From WTJX01 sp045106295 (lineage in GTDB: Bacteria > Bacteroidota > Bacteroidia > Cytophagales > JAAEPT01), in assembly GCA_045106295.1 (NCBI GenBank), contig JBGCEI010000077.1, forward strand, positions 1 to 17,365: a stretch of 17,365 bases of DNA, given 5' to 3'. This document shows positions 1 to 6,533 of the stretch, piece by piece; position 1 is the stretch's first letter; the number at the start of each line of letters is the position of its first letter. The notes below the pieces were generated by a model. It searched no databases, was not told the DNA's origin, and was given only the letters and a program-made list of their open reading frames with translations. The translations under genes and the position numbers were made by a program.

Positions 1-1264
1 TGGTATGTGAATACATATATGGACGAACAATATTTACTTCTCCTTGAAGATCCAACCCATCGATACCAAATGAATTGATGTACTTCATCCCTATTTGACC
101 AGACTGCTTATTACCCCACCAACCATTTCCAGCGAGTACTTCTTTTACAACCAATTCATCCAGTACCAGTTGTCCGTAGAGGGAGAACTGTTTGGCGAAA
201 TTCCATTTGAAGTCCAAACCTAAAATAGCATTGTCTTCACTACCTAAGTTTTGCTCTACAGATCGGTAGAAGATCAATGGATTTAAATAACCTAATTCAA
301 AGCCTCCGTTTCCTAATGAATCCTCTCTACTGAAGATAATAGATTCGAATACACCTACATCTAGTTTTTTACCAATGTGTAAGTTCAGGTGATGAAACGC
401 CATGTACTTCTTCGAAAAGAGAGCTGTTCCATTCGGAACTCCTCCCGAAGTTGTAATATCGGCAGTCATTTCAGTGAATAAATTAGTGTAACTAAATTTC
501 CAGAGATTAGTCGTTAATTTTAAGTACGCCATTGGAGCTGAGTAATCAGATAAAATCAAAGACCGGTAGCCATTACCAATAAACTGCTTGTCGTAGCCAA
601 ACTGTAGTTGAATAGGCTCCAACAGTTGAAAGGAAATGTACCCCGCCGCATTAAAGTAGTCTACTCCATTGCTATTGAATCGTTTCCAGAATGCCTCTCC
701 TGGAATTACGGCGTTTAGTCCAATTCGGTTGTTGATGTAAGAAGGGAATATTACTTGATTTTCAGTAACCGAAGTATAAAATCCCACCTTTTTCATAATA
801 GAACCGTACACCTCTATTCCTCGAGCATTTCGGTAGAGTGTAGTGCCATTCGATTTTTCTTTTCCTAAAAAGCCAGAGACTAAAGGATTAACATGTAAGT
901 GAAGATTGTCTGTATAAACACTTAATAAACTAGAAGATTGTTTGTAGACTTTAGAAAAGAGTGGTTGGTGGTCTAGAGTAGAAGCCGTATCAGACCAATC
1001 TTTGTTTTCGTACCGAATCCAGTTTAGGCTGCTGGCGGAATAATCTGCTTTTTCTGTTAACCCGTCAGTATACTTACCAATGTCTTTTCGTGAATATGGC
1101 TTTACTGAAGAGTTTAATTTGTTTTTTCCTTCTAGAATTTCTAAGCGTTCAATAGTATGGTAATACTCTTTATCTAAAGGTATATTAGAGCTTTGCCCGA
1201 ACAAAGTAATTGATCCAGAAATAAGAGTTAAACAACTTAAAATAGACGATAATACTTTTGTCAT
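1..1264 (-). CDS. RemB/Wzi-family outer-membrane protein (3' end outside window)
   Basis: An open frame reads from an ATG at 1264 to the window edge without a stop, giving about 421 N-terminal residues; the C-terminus is cut off. The first ~24 residues (MTKVLSSILSCL... ending LFGQ) look like a signal peptide. The mature part is rich in alternating aromatic/polar strands typical of outer-membrane barrels, with family-like stretches such as QFGYDKQFIGNGYRSL, AYLKLTTNLWKFSYTNLF and the later ELGYLNPLIFYRSVEQ. These resemble the capsule-assembly Wzi family, whose flavobacterial members include RemB, a protein linked to gliding. Wzi itself is an outer-membrane lectin-like barrel that helps attach capsule; whether this protein acts in capsule, exopolysaccharide or gliding is inference. 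It is transcribed away from the antiporter gene, with its own candidate promoter at 1287-1294. No capsule genes are visible beside it. Confidence 0.8.
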   Translation of the reverse strand, partial: MTKVLSSILSCLTLISGSITLFGQSSNIPLDKEYYHTIERLEILEGKNKLNSSVKPYSRKDIGKYTDGLTEKADYSASSLNWIRYENKDWSDTASTLDHQPLFSKVYKQSSSLLSVYTDNLHLHVNPLVSGFLGKEKSNGTTLYRNARGIEVYGSIMKKVGFYTSVTENQVIFPSYINNRIGLNAVIPGEAFWKRFNSNGVDYFNAAGYISFQLLEPIQLQFGYDKQFIGNGYRSLILSDYSAPMAYLKLTTNLWKFSYTNLFTEMTADITTSGGVPNGTALFSKKYMAFHHLNLHIGKKLDVGVFESIIFSREDSLGNGGFELGYLNPLIFYRSVEQNLGSEDNAILGLDFKWNFAKQFSLYGQLVLDELVVKEVLAGNGWWGNKQSGQIGMKYINSFGIDGLDLQGEVNIVRPYMYSHT

Positions 1265-1286
1265 AATAGTAATACATTAATTATTT

Positions 1287-1294
1287 CAAAGATA
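1287..1294 (-). promoter_or_regulatory. Candidate Bacteroidota -7 element for the RemB/Wzi-like gene
   Basis: On the minus strand the sequence reads TATCTTTG, an exact match to the Bacteroidota -7 consensus TAnnTTTG. A TTG on the same strand at 1313-1315 sits 18 bases upstream, about right for the -33 element. The leader to the ATG at 1264 would be roughly 20 bases. Confidence 0.5.
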
Positions 1295-1400
1295 ACGATA
1301 TTCAGGGGTATACAATAAAAGCACAAAAAAGTTTAATTTGTATAGTAAATAGCTAATAATTGTTTAATTTTCCGCTTAGAAATAAAAACAAAACTGTTCT

Positions 1401-2372
1401 ATGGAATTTTTGGATATCATTATGGTTATCGGGGGGCTTCTCTTACTAGTAGGAGGAGGAGAGATTTTGGTAAACGGTGCAACTAACATCGCCTACAATT
1501 TCAGACTATCTTCTATGGTAGTAGGTCTTACAATTGTTGCCTTTGGAACGTCAGCTCCTGAATTGCTAGTCAGCCTGTACTCATCTGTTATTGCAGATTC
1601 ACCAAACATATCCATGGGGAATGTGATAGGTTCTAACATTTGTAATTTAGCGTTAGTATTACCTATTACAGCTTTAGTGTATCCAATTGCAGTAGGGAAA
1701 GAAAGTATTAAAATTGACTGGGTACTTACTATTGGTAGTTCATTACTTCTGCTGTTGTTTATTTTTGGAGACGGTGAGTTGTCTTGGTACGAAGGAATTA
1801 TTTTATTTTCTATTTTGGTATTGTATACTTTTGTATTAATTAGGAAATCAAGAAAAGAAAGTGCCGCTGATCCAGAATTAAATAAAGCACCAGATGATTA
1901 CGATAAAAGAGTTTGGTTTAGTGTGTTGTTGATAGCAGGTGGTTGTATAGGTCTTTTTATAGGGTCTTATTTCTTTGTAGAAGGAGCAAAAAGTATTGCT
2001 GAATCATTTGGTGTTAGTGACTTAGTAATTGGTTTAACAGTTGTTGCACTAGGAACAAGTATGCCAGAACTAATTACTTCAACAATTGCAGCATATAAGA
2101 AAGACACAGACATGGCACTAGGTAATTTACTTGGCTCATGTATCTTCAATGTATTGTCAATTCTTGGTATCACCAGTATGGTTAAAACAATTAAAGTAGA
2201 TAATTCATTATTCAGTATACCTGATGGAGACATTTGGTGGATGCTGGGTATCATGGTTATATTGTTGCCTCTGATGATTATCAGAAAAAAGATAGGTAGA
2301 GTGGAATCCCTTATTCTTCTAGTTACCTATGGAGCATACATGCTTTATATTATAGATAAAGCACAAGCATAA
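1401..2372 (+). CDS. CaCA-family calcium/sodium (or K+-dependent) antiporter
   Basis: The 323-residue protein has the internally duplicated architecture of the Ca2+:cation antiporter superfamily (YrbG type, TIGR00367). The two alpha-repeats are clear: repeat 1 has VGLTIVAFGTSAPE (GTSAPE at residues 49-54) and GNVIGSNICN (73-82); repeat 2 has IGLTVVALGTSMPE (GTSMPE at 218-223) and GNLLGSCIFN (241-250). The acidic residues E54 and E223 and the GNxxGS asparagines are the expected ion ligands. About ten hydrophobic segments are split by a polar loop near residues 147-172, which is the usual inverted-repeat layout. It should exchange Ca2+ for Na+ or H+ across the inner membrane; the counter-ion cannot be told from sequence. 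Length is normal and no Shine-Dalgarno is evident. The next gene starts 10 bases after the stop, so the two are probably cotranscribed. Confidence 0.92.
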   Translation: MEFLDIIMVIGGLLLLVGGGEILVNGATNIAYNFRLSSMVVGLTIVAFGTSAPELLVSLYSSVIADSPNISMGNVIGSNICNLALVLPITALVYPIAVGKESIKIDWVLTIGSSLLLLLFIFGDGELSWYEGIILFSILVLYTFVLIRKSRKESAADPELNKAPDDYDKRVWFSVLLIAGGCIGLFIGSYFFVEGAKSIAESFGVSDLVIGLTVVALGTSMPELITSTIAAYKKDTDMALGNLLGSCIFNVLSILGITSMVKTIKVDNSLFSIPDGDIWWMLGIMVILLPLMIIRKKIGRVESLILLVTYGAYMLYIIDKAQA

Positions 2373-2382
2373 GACTACACAC

Positions 2383-2820
2383 ATGCTAAAATATTTTGCT
2401 GTATTTACAAGCAGCATGTTTAAGTTTATAGCCGGACCTGTTATTGGAAAACAGGCCGGCTTATCTTTTTTAGAAACATGCCTATTCACAACCCTAGGTA
2501 TGATTACTAGCTCGGTTATCATTATGTATGGAGGAGAAAAAATCTGGGAATTAATCCATAAAGCATCGCCAAAAAACAAAAAAACATTTTCTAAAAAGAA
2601 CAGACGAATCGTAAAGGTATGGTCTAAGTTTGGAATCAAAGGCTTAGCATTTCTTACACCTATTTTACTGTCCCCAGTAGGAGGGCCTATTATTGCTTCT
2701 TTGCTTGAAGTGTCCCCTAAGAAAACGATTCAATGGATGGTTATCAGTGGTATCTTTTGGAGTCCTATTACAGTAGCAGGCGTATATTGGTTGTCTGATT
2801 TTTTTAATGAGATGTTTTAA
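2383..2820 (+). CDS. Small multi-pass inner-membrane protein, function unknown
   Basis: This 145-residue protein has hydrophobic segments near residues 4-22, 30-50, 85-108 and 117-137, and a very basic loop between the second and third (about residues 60-82, many K and R), which by the positive-inside rule should face the cytoplasm. The third segment contains LTPILLSPVGGPIIA (residues 91-105). Its proline/glycine-rich look recalls the re-entrant loops of small multidrug export and DedA/VTT-type proteins, but the protein is shorter than DedA and I do not recognise a named family with certainty. It starts 10 bases after the antiporter stop, suggesting one transcript and perhaps a related role in ion or envelope homeostasis; that link is inference. 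No cysteine or histidine cluster suggests a metal site. Confidence 0.75.
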   Translation: MLKYFAVFTSSMFKFIAGPVIGKQAGLSFLETCLFTTLGMITSSVIIMYGGEKIWELIHKASPKNKKTFSKKNRRIVKVWSKFGIKGLAFLTPILLSPVGGPIIASLLEVSPKKTIQWMVISGIFWSPITVAGVYWLSDFFNEMF

Positions 2821-2880
2821 GATTTGATGGCTATCACCTCAAAGTCTTCAATAAAGTTATTTTAATCCCTCATCATTGTG

Positions 2881-2888
2881 TATTTTTG
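2881..2888 (+). promoter_or_regulatory. Candidate -7 element driving thiH-thiF
   Basis: TATTTTTG is an exact TAnnTTTG match lying 15 bases before the thiH start codon. Transcription would begin within the next few bases, giving a leader of only about 8-11 nucleotides. No convincing TTTG -33 element is seen at the expected distance. The leader is far too short for a TPP riboswitch. Confidence 0.5.
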
Positions 2889-2902
2889 TATAAAGCATTT
2901 GC

Positions 2903-4018
2903 ATGAGCAGTTTTAAAGAGATATTTGATACACTTGCGTGGGATTCCATTTCTAGCTCTATCTATGCAAAAACGGAGGCTGATGTAAAACAAGCTTTACA
3001 TACCACCAAGACTCGTACATTAGAAGATTTTAAAGCACTGATTTCTCCTGCTGCAGAACCATTTTTAGAGGAAATGGCTCAGTTGAGTCACCAATTGACA
3101 TTGAAACGGTTTGGAAAAACGATGCAATTGTTTGTTCCGATGTATCTGTCTAATGAATGTCAAAATATTTGTACCTACTGTGGCTTTAGTCAAGACAATG
3201 CCGTACGAAGAAAGACCTTAACAGATAAAGAAATATTAGCAGAGATAGAAGTGATTAAAGCGCATGGCTACGATCATATTCTTTTGGTGACAGGAGAAGC
3301 AAATAAAACAGTAGGGATAGAATATTTCAAGAGAGTAATTCCTTTGATTAAGCCTTATTTTTCACATATCTCCATAGAGGTACAACCTTTAGATGAAGAT
3401 GAATATGTGGAGTTAATCGAGTTGGGACTGAATACAGTTCTAGTTTACCAGGAGACCTATCGACAAGAGGATTACAAAAAGCATCACCCAAAAGGGAAGA
3501 AGTCAAACTTCTATTATCGATTGGATACACCTGACCGTTTGGGAAAAGCAGGGATACATAAAATGGGCTTGGGAGCTTTAATTGGTTTAGAAGACTGGCG
3601 AACAGACTCTTTCTTTTGTGCTTCGCATCTAGACTATTTAGAAAAGACGTATTGGGAAACAAAGTATTCTATTTCATTTCCTCGTTTACGTCCTTTTTCT
3701 GGAGGGTTGGAACCAAAGGTAGCTATGAGCGACAAAGAGTTGGTTCAATTAATTTGTGCCTATCGAATTTTTAATGAAGAAATAGAGTTATCTCTTTCAA
3801 CACGTGAGAGTGAAAAATTCCGTAACCATGTGATTAAATTAGGAATTACGTCTGTATCAGCTGGTTCTAAGACAGACCCAGGAGGTTATGCATCGAAAGA
3901 TGAAGCCTTAGAGCAGTTTGAGATTTCTGACGAGCGTACACCTAAACAAATAGCTGAAATGCTTCGTGAGCAAGGATATGAACCTGTTTGGAAAGACTGG
4001 GAACATGCTTTGCAGTAA
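2903..4018 (+). CDS. thiH: 2-iminoacetate synthase (ThiH), radical SAM tyrosine lyase
   Basis: The 371-residue protein carries the radical SAM cysteine motif CxxxCxxC as C86-QNI-C90-TY-C93, inside MYLSNECQNICTYCGFSQDN, which is characteristic of ThiH. Further family landmarks are ILLVTGEANK, HISIEVQPL, LVYQETYR, KMGLGALIGLEDWRTDSFF and SFPRLRPF. ThiH uses a [4Fe-4S] cluster and S-adenosylmethionine to cleave tyrosine to dehydroglycine (2-iminoacetate) and p-cresol. Dehydroglycine is one of three inputs for thiazole synthase ThiG. It is cytosolic and oxygen-sensitive, and its use implies the anaerobic-type thiazole route rather than glycine oxidase ThiO. Length matches the family (about 370-380). 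It is followed after 11 bases by thiF. No thiC, thiE, thiG or thiS lies in this window, so the pathway is split or continues elsewhere. Confidence 0.96.
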   Translation: MSSFKEIFDTLAWDSISSSIYAKTEADVKQALHTTKTRTLEDFKALISPAAEPFLEEMAQLSHQLTLKRFGKTMQLFVPMYLSNECQNICTYCGFSQDNAVRRKTLTDKEILAEIEVIKAHGYDHILLVTGEANKTVGIEYFKRVIPLIKPYFSHISIEVQPLDEDEYVELIELGLNTVLVYQETYRQEDYKKHHPKGKKSNFYYRLDTPDRLGKAGIHKMGLGALIGLEDWRTDSFFCASHLDYLEKTYWETKYSISFPRLRPFSGGLEPKVAMSDKELVQLICAYRIFNEEIELSLSTRESEKFRNHVIKLGITSVSAGSKTDPGGYASKDEALEQFEISDERTPKQIAEMLREQGYEPVWKDWEHALQ

Positions 4019-4029
4019 AATAGAATTGT

Positions 4030-5157
4030 ATGTCTACATCATCACTTACTACTGCTGAAAAAAAACGCTACAATCGCCATCTTATATTGTCTGAGTTTGG
4101 CTTGGATAATCAAGAGAAACTGAAGCAAGCGAAAGTTTTGGTAATTGGAGCAGGTGGACTAGGCTCTCCTATTTTACAGTATTTAACAGCTGCAGGTGTT
4201 GGTACCATTGGAATTGTAGATGATGATGTGGTAGATGAAAGTAATTTGCAACGTCAAGTTTTATTTTCTACTCAAGACATTGGGAAATCAAAGTCTGAAG
4301 TCGCTAAAGAAAAATTAACTGCACAGAATCCTTTTGTGTTGTTTACTACTTACAACGAACGGCTAACTAATGAGAATGCTTTGTCTATTTTCAAAGATTA
4401 TGACATAGTCGTTGATGGATCAGACAATTTCCCTACTCGCTATTTAGTGAATGATGCCTGTGTGATTTTGAATAAGGTATTGGTATTTGGCGCTATTTTT
4501 AAGTTCGATGGTCAGCTTTCTGTTTTTAATTATGATAATGGCCCTACCTATCGGTGCTTGTTTCCTGAACCTCCTTCCGAAGGAGAAGTCCCTAACTGTT
4601 CTGAAATAGGAGTAATAGGGGTGCTACCAGGTTTAATTGGAACCATGATGGCAAATGAAGTCATTAAGGTAATTACGGGAATAGGAGAAGTTCTTTCGGG
4701 TAAACTATTAGTATTAAATACGTTGACGATGAACCAACAAGTTGTTCGTTTTGAAAAAGATAAAGCGAATAGTGAAATTACAGAGCTAATGGACTATGAG
4801 CGCTTTTGCGGAATTGGACAAGAACCAAAAAACGAATTAGAGAAATCAATCACTCCAGTAGAATTAGCTGAGAAGCTAAAAACGAATACGATTCATTTAT
4901 TGGATGTACGTGAACCGTTTGAATATGAGATTTGTCATATTAAAGGAAGCCAACTGGTCCCCTTACAACAGATCCCTGCTTTAGTAGAAAAAATAGACCG
5001 AGAGACACCTACAGTAGTTATTTGTCATCATGGAATGCGAAGTGCCTCGGCTATTCGCTTTTTAGAAGAAAATCATGGATTTATGAATCTGACTAACTTA
5101 AGCTCTGGTATTGATGGTTGGGCAAGAGAAGTGGATATTGAGATGGAAAAGTATTAG
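4030..5157 (+). CDS. thiF: ThiF/MoeB-type adenylyltransferase fused to a rhodanese domain
   Basis: The 375-residue protein has an N-terminal E1-like domain (about 1-250) with nucleotide-binding GAGGLGSP (40-47), DDDVVDESNLQRQ, the DGSDNFPTRYLVND adenylation motif, and C190 in NCSEIGVIGVLPG, the position of the thiolating cysteine in ThiF/MoeB. A C-terminal rhodanese domain (about 280-370) begins LLDVREPFEYE and carries active-site C332 in CHHGMRS. The E1 domain should adenylate the C-terminus of a ubiquitin-like sulfur carrier (ThiS or MoaD), and the rhodanese domain would supply persulfide sulfur. Adjacency to thiH, 11 bases upstream, favours ThiS as partner. Of the MoeB-type zinc cysteines only the second of each CxxC pair remains (C176, C260); the first positions are T173 and E257. 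A MoeB role in molybdopterin synthesis, or a dual role, cannot be excluded. Confidence 0.88.
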   Translation: MSTSSLTTAEKKRYNRHLILSEFGLDNQEKLKQAKVLVIGAGGLGSPILQYLTAAGVGTIGIVDDDVVDESNLQRQVLFSTQDIGKSKSEVAKEKLTAQNPFVLFTTYNERLTNENALSIFKDYDIVVDGSDNFPTRYLVNDACVILNKVLVFGAIFKFDGQLSVFNYDNGPTYRCLFPEPPSEGEVPNCSEIGVIGVLPGLIGTMMANEVIKVITGIGEVLSGKLLVLNTLTMNQQVVRFEKDKANSEITELMDYERFCGIGQEPKNELEKSITPVELAEKLKTNTIHLLDVREPFEYEICHIKGSQLVPLQQIPALVEKIDRETPTVVICHHGMRSASAIRFLEENHGFMNLTNLSSGIDGWAREVDIEMEKY

Positions 5158-5245
5158 TAGTAATTTACCATTGGCTTAAAATAAATTGCCTATAACATAA
5201 TATCAGTTGAATTATTTATAAGTTTAAATTGTTAAGCCATAAGTT

Positions 5246-5935
5246 ATGAAAGATAGTATCTGGTACCTTGAGAATATAGACCTTTTCAGCATCTTTTGCC
5301 CTAAAAAGTCAAAAGATATGAATGATAAATTCCCGATGACAACATTCAATAAAAATGAGTTTATATACATGCCAAATGAAAAAAGTACGCATGTGTATAT
5401 GATTGCTGAAGGGCGAGTGAAAATAGGAACATACTCAGACGATGGTAGGGAAGTTATCAAAACAGTTTTGCAAAAAGGAGAAGTCTTTGGCGAAATGGCA
5501 ATCCTTGGAGAAGATGTTCGTAAAAACTATGCACAATCAGTTGATCAGGAGGTAAAAATCTGTCCATTAAGCTTAGAGGAAATGGAAAATTTAATGCATA
5601 ACGATAAAGAATTAAGCATTAAAATGACAAGGTTAATAGGCTTACGATTAGCTAAAATGGAGAAAAAAGTGGAGTCTCTCGTTTTTAAAGATTCAAAAAC
5701 ACGCATTGTCGAGTATTTAGTTGAACTAGGGGAAGAAAAAGGAGTTAAAGTAGGTTTTGAAACACTAGTTAAACAGTTTTTTACACACCAAGATATTGCC
5801 AAAATAACAGCTACTGCCCGGCAAACGGTAACCACAGTTCTTAATGATTTACGAGATCAAAACTTAATAACATTTGATAGAAGAAGGCTATTGATTAGAG
5901 ATATCGATAAACTACGTAAAAAAGTAGGTAATTAG
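5246..5935 (+). CDS. Crp/Fnr-family transcriptional regulator
   Basis: The 229-residue protein has an N-terminal cyclic-nucleotide-binding-type jelly roll (about residues 8-125), with the phosphate-cassette-like GEVFGEMAILGED starting at G78, then a dimerisation helix (about 125-155). The C-terminal winged helix has a helix-turn-helix near residues 180-203 (FTHQDIAKITATARQTVTTV). The cassette keeps G82 and E83, but the following residues do not give the classical RxS arrangement, so the ligand is uncertain. There is no N-terminal cysteine cluster of the FNR iron-sulfur type. It should bind DNA as a dimer and control one or more operons in response to an unknown signal. The ATG of the next gene begins after one intervening base past this stop, so the two are translationally tight and almost surely cotranscribed. 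No clear TAnnTTTG lies in the 88-base upstream gap. Confidence 0.88.
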   Translation: MKDSIWYLENIDLFSIFCPKKSKDMNDKFPMTTFNKNEFIYMPNEKSTHVYMIAEGRVKIGTYSDDGREVIKTVLQKGEVFGEMAILGEDVRKNYAQSVDQEVKICPLSLEEMENLMHNDKELSIKMTRLIGLRLAKMEKKVESLVFKDSKTRIVEYLVELGEEKGVKVGFETLVKQFFTHQDIAKITATARQTVTTVLNDLRDQNLITFDRRRLLIRDIDKLRKKVGN

Positions 5936-5936
5936 A

Positions 5937-6533
5937 ATGCAGAAGAGTCTATTAATTGTTTTTGTTAAAAACCTAGTGTTAGGAACCGTTAAAACACGCC
6001 TAGCTCGTACCGTAGGAGACGAAAAAGCATTGCAAGTATACAAAGACCTCTTGCATCACACAAAGTCCCAAATACAGCCACTTAGTCAAGATAAAGACAT
6101 CTATTATAATTTAGTTACTGAAAAAAATGATTTATGGAATGGCTTGCCGTGCGAAAAATTGGTACAGAACGGTGATTCATTAGGAGACCGGATGTCACAT
6201 GCTTTTCAAAATGCATTTGAACGAGACTATCAAAAAGTAGTACTAATAGGTAGTGATTGCTTTGATATTAAGCAACAGCACATAGAGGAAGCATTCAATA
6301 AATTAGACTCTCAAAATGTAGTTATCGGTCCAGCTGTTGATGGTGGGTACTATCTAATTGGTATGAGCGATATGCATTACCAATTATTTATTAATAAGAG
6401 TTGGAGCACGGCAATTCTTAGAAAAGAGACACTACAAACCTTAGAAGAAGAGAAACTATCTTATCATCTTTTGGAAGAGTTAAACGATATAGATACGGAA
6501 GAAGACCTCATTCAATCAGGTAAGTCGTATTAA
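5937..6533 (+). CDS. DUF2064 / TIGR04282-family glycosyltransferase-like protein
   Basis: The 198-residue protein matches the DUF2064 family (TIGR04282, often labelled an arsenosugar-biosynthesis glycosyltransferase), a compact GT-A-like nucleotidyl/glycosyltransferase fold. Visible motifs are the N-terminal strand LLIVFVKN followed by the signature KTRLA (residues 19-23), the metal-binding-type GSDC (105-108) and GPAVDGGYYLIG (131-142). Usual forms of the first and second motifs carry a proline (KxPxxG, GSDCPD); here these are L13 and F109, conservative changes that probably do not abolish function. The substrate is unknown; no radical SAM arsenosugar gene or ars gene is nearby, so an arsenosugar role is not supported here. 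It follows the Crp-like gene by one base. Its TAA stop shares bases with the stop of the convergent thioredoxin-like gene. Confidence 0.85.
   Translation: MQKSLLIVFVKNLVLGTVKTRLARTVGDEKALQVYKDLLHHTKSQIQPLSQDKDIYYNLVTEKNDLWNGLPCEKLVQNGDSLGDRMSHAFQNAFERDYQKVVLIGSDCFDIKQQHIEEAFNKLDSQNVVIGPAVDGGYYLIGMSDMHYQLFINKSWSTAILRKETLQTLEEEKLSYHLLEELNDIDTEEDLIQSGKSY

Noticed and set aside
1333..1340. TTAATTTG as a promoter for the antiporter
   Set aside because: It has one mismatch at a key position of TAnnTTTG and no -33 partner, so it was not listed as a feature.
2821..2902. TPP riboswitch upstream of thiH
   Set aside because: The 82-base gap lacks the conserved CTGAGA and other thi-box parts, and the candidate -7 element leaves only about 10 bases of leader.
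5937..6533. Arsenosugar biosynthesis cluster
   Set aside because: The family name suggests it, but there is no radical SAM arsenosugar enzyme, arsM-like methyltransferase or ars regulator in the window.
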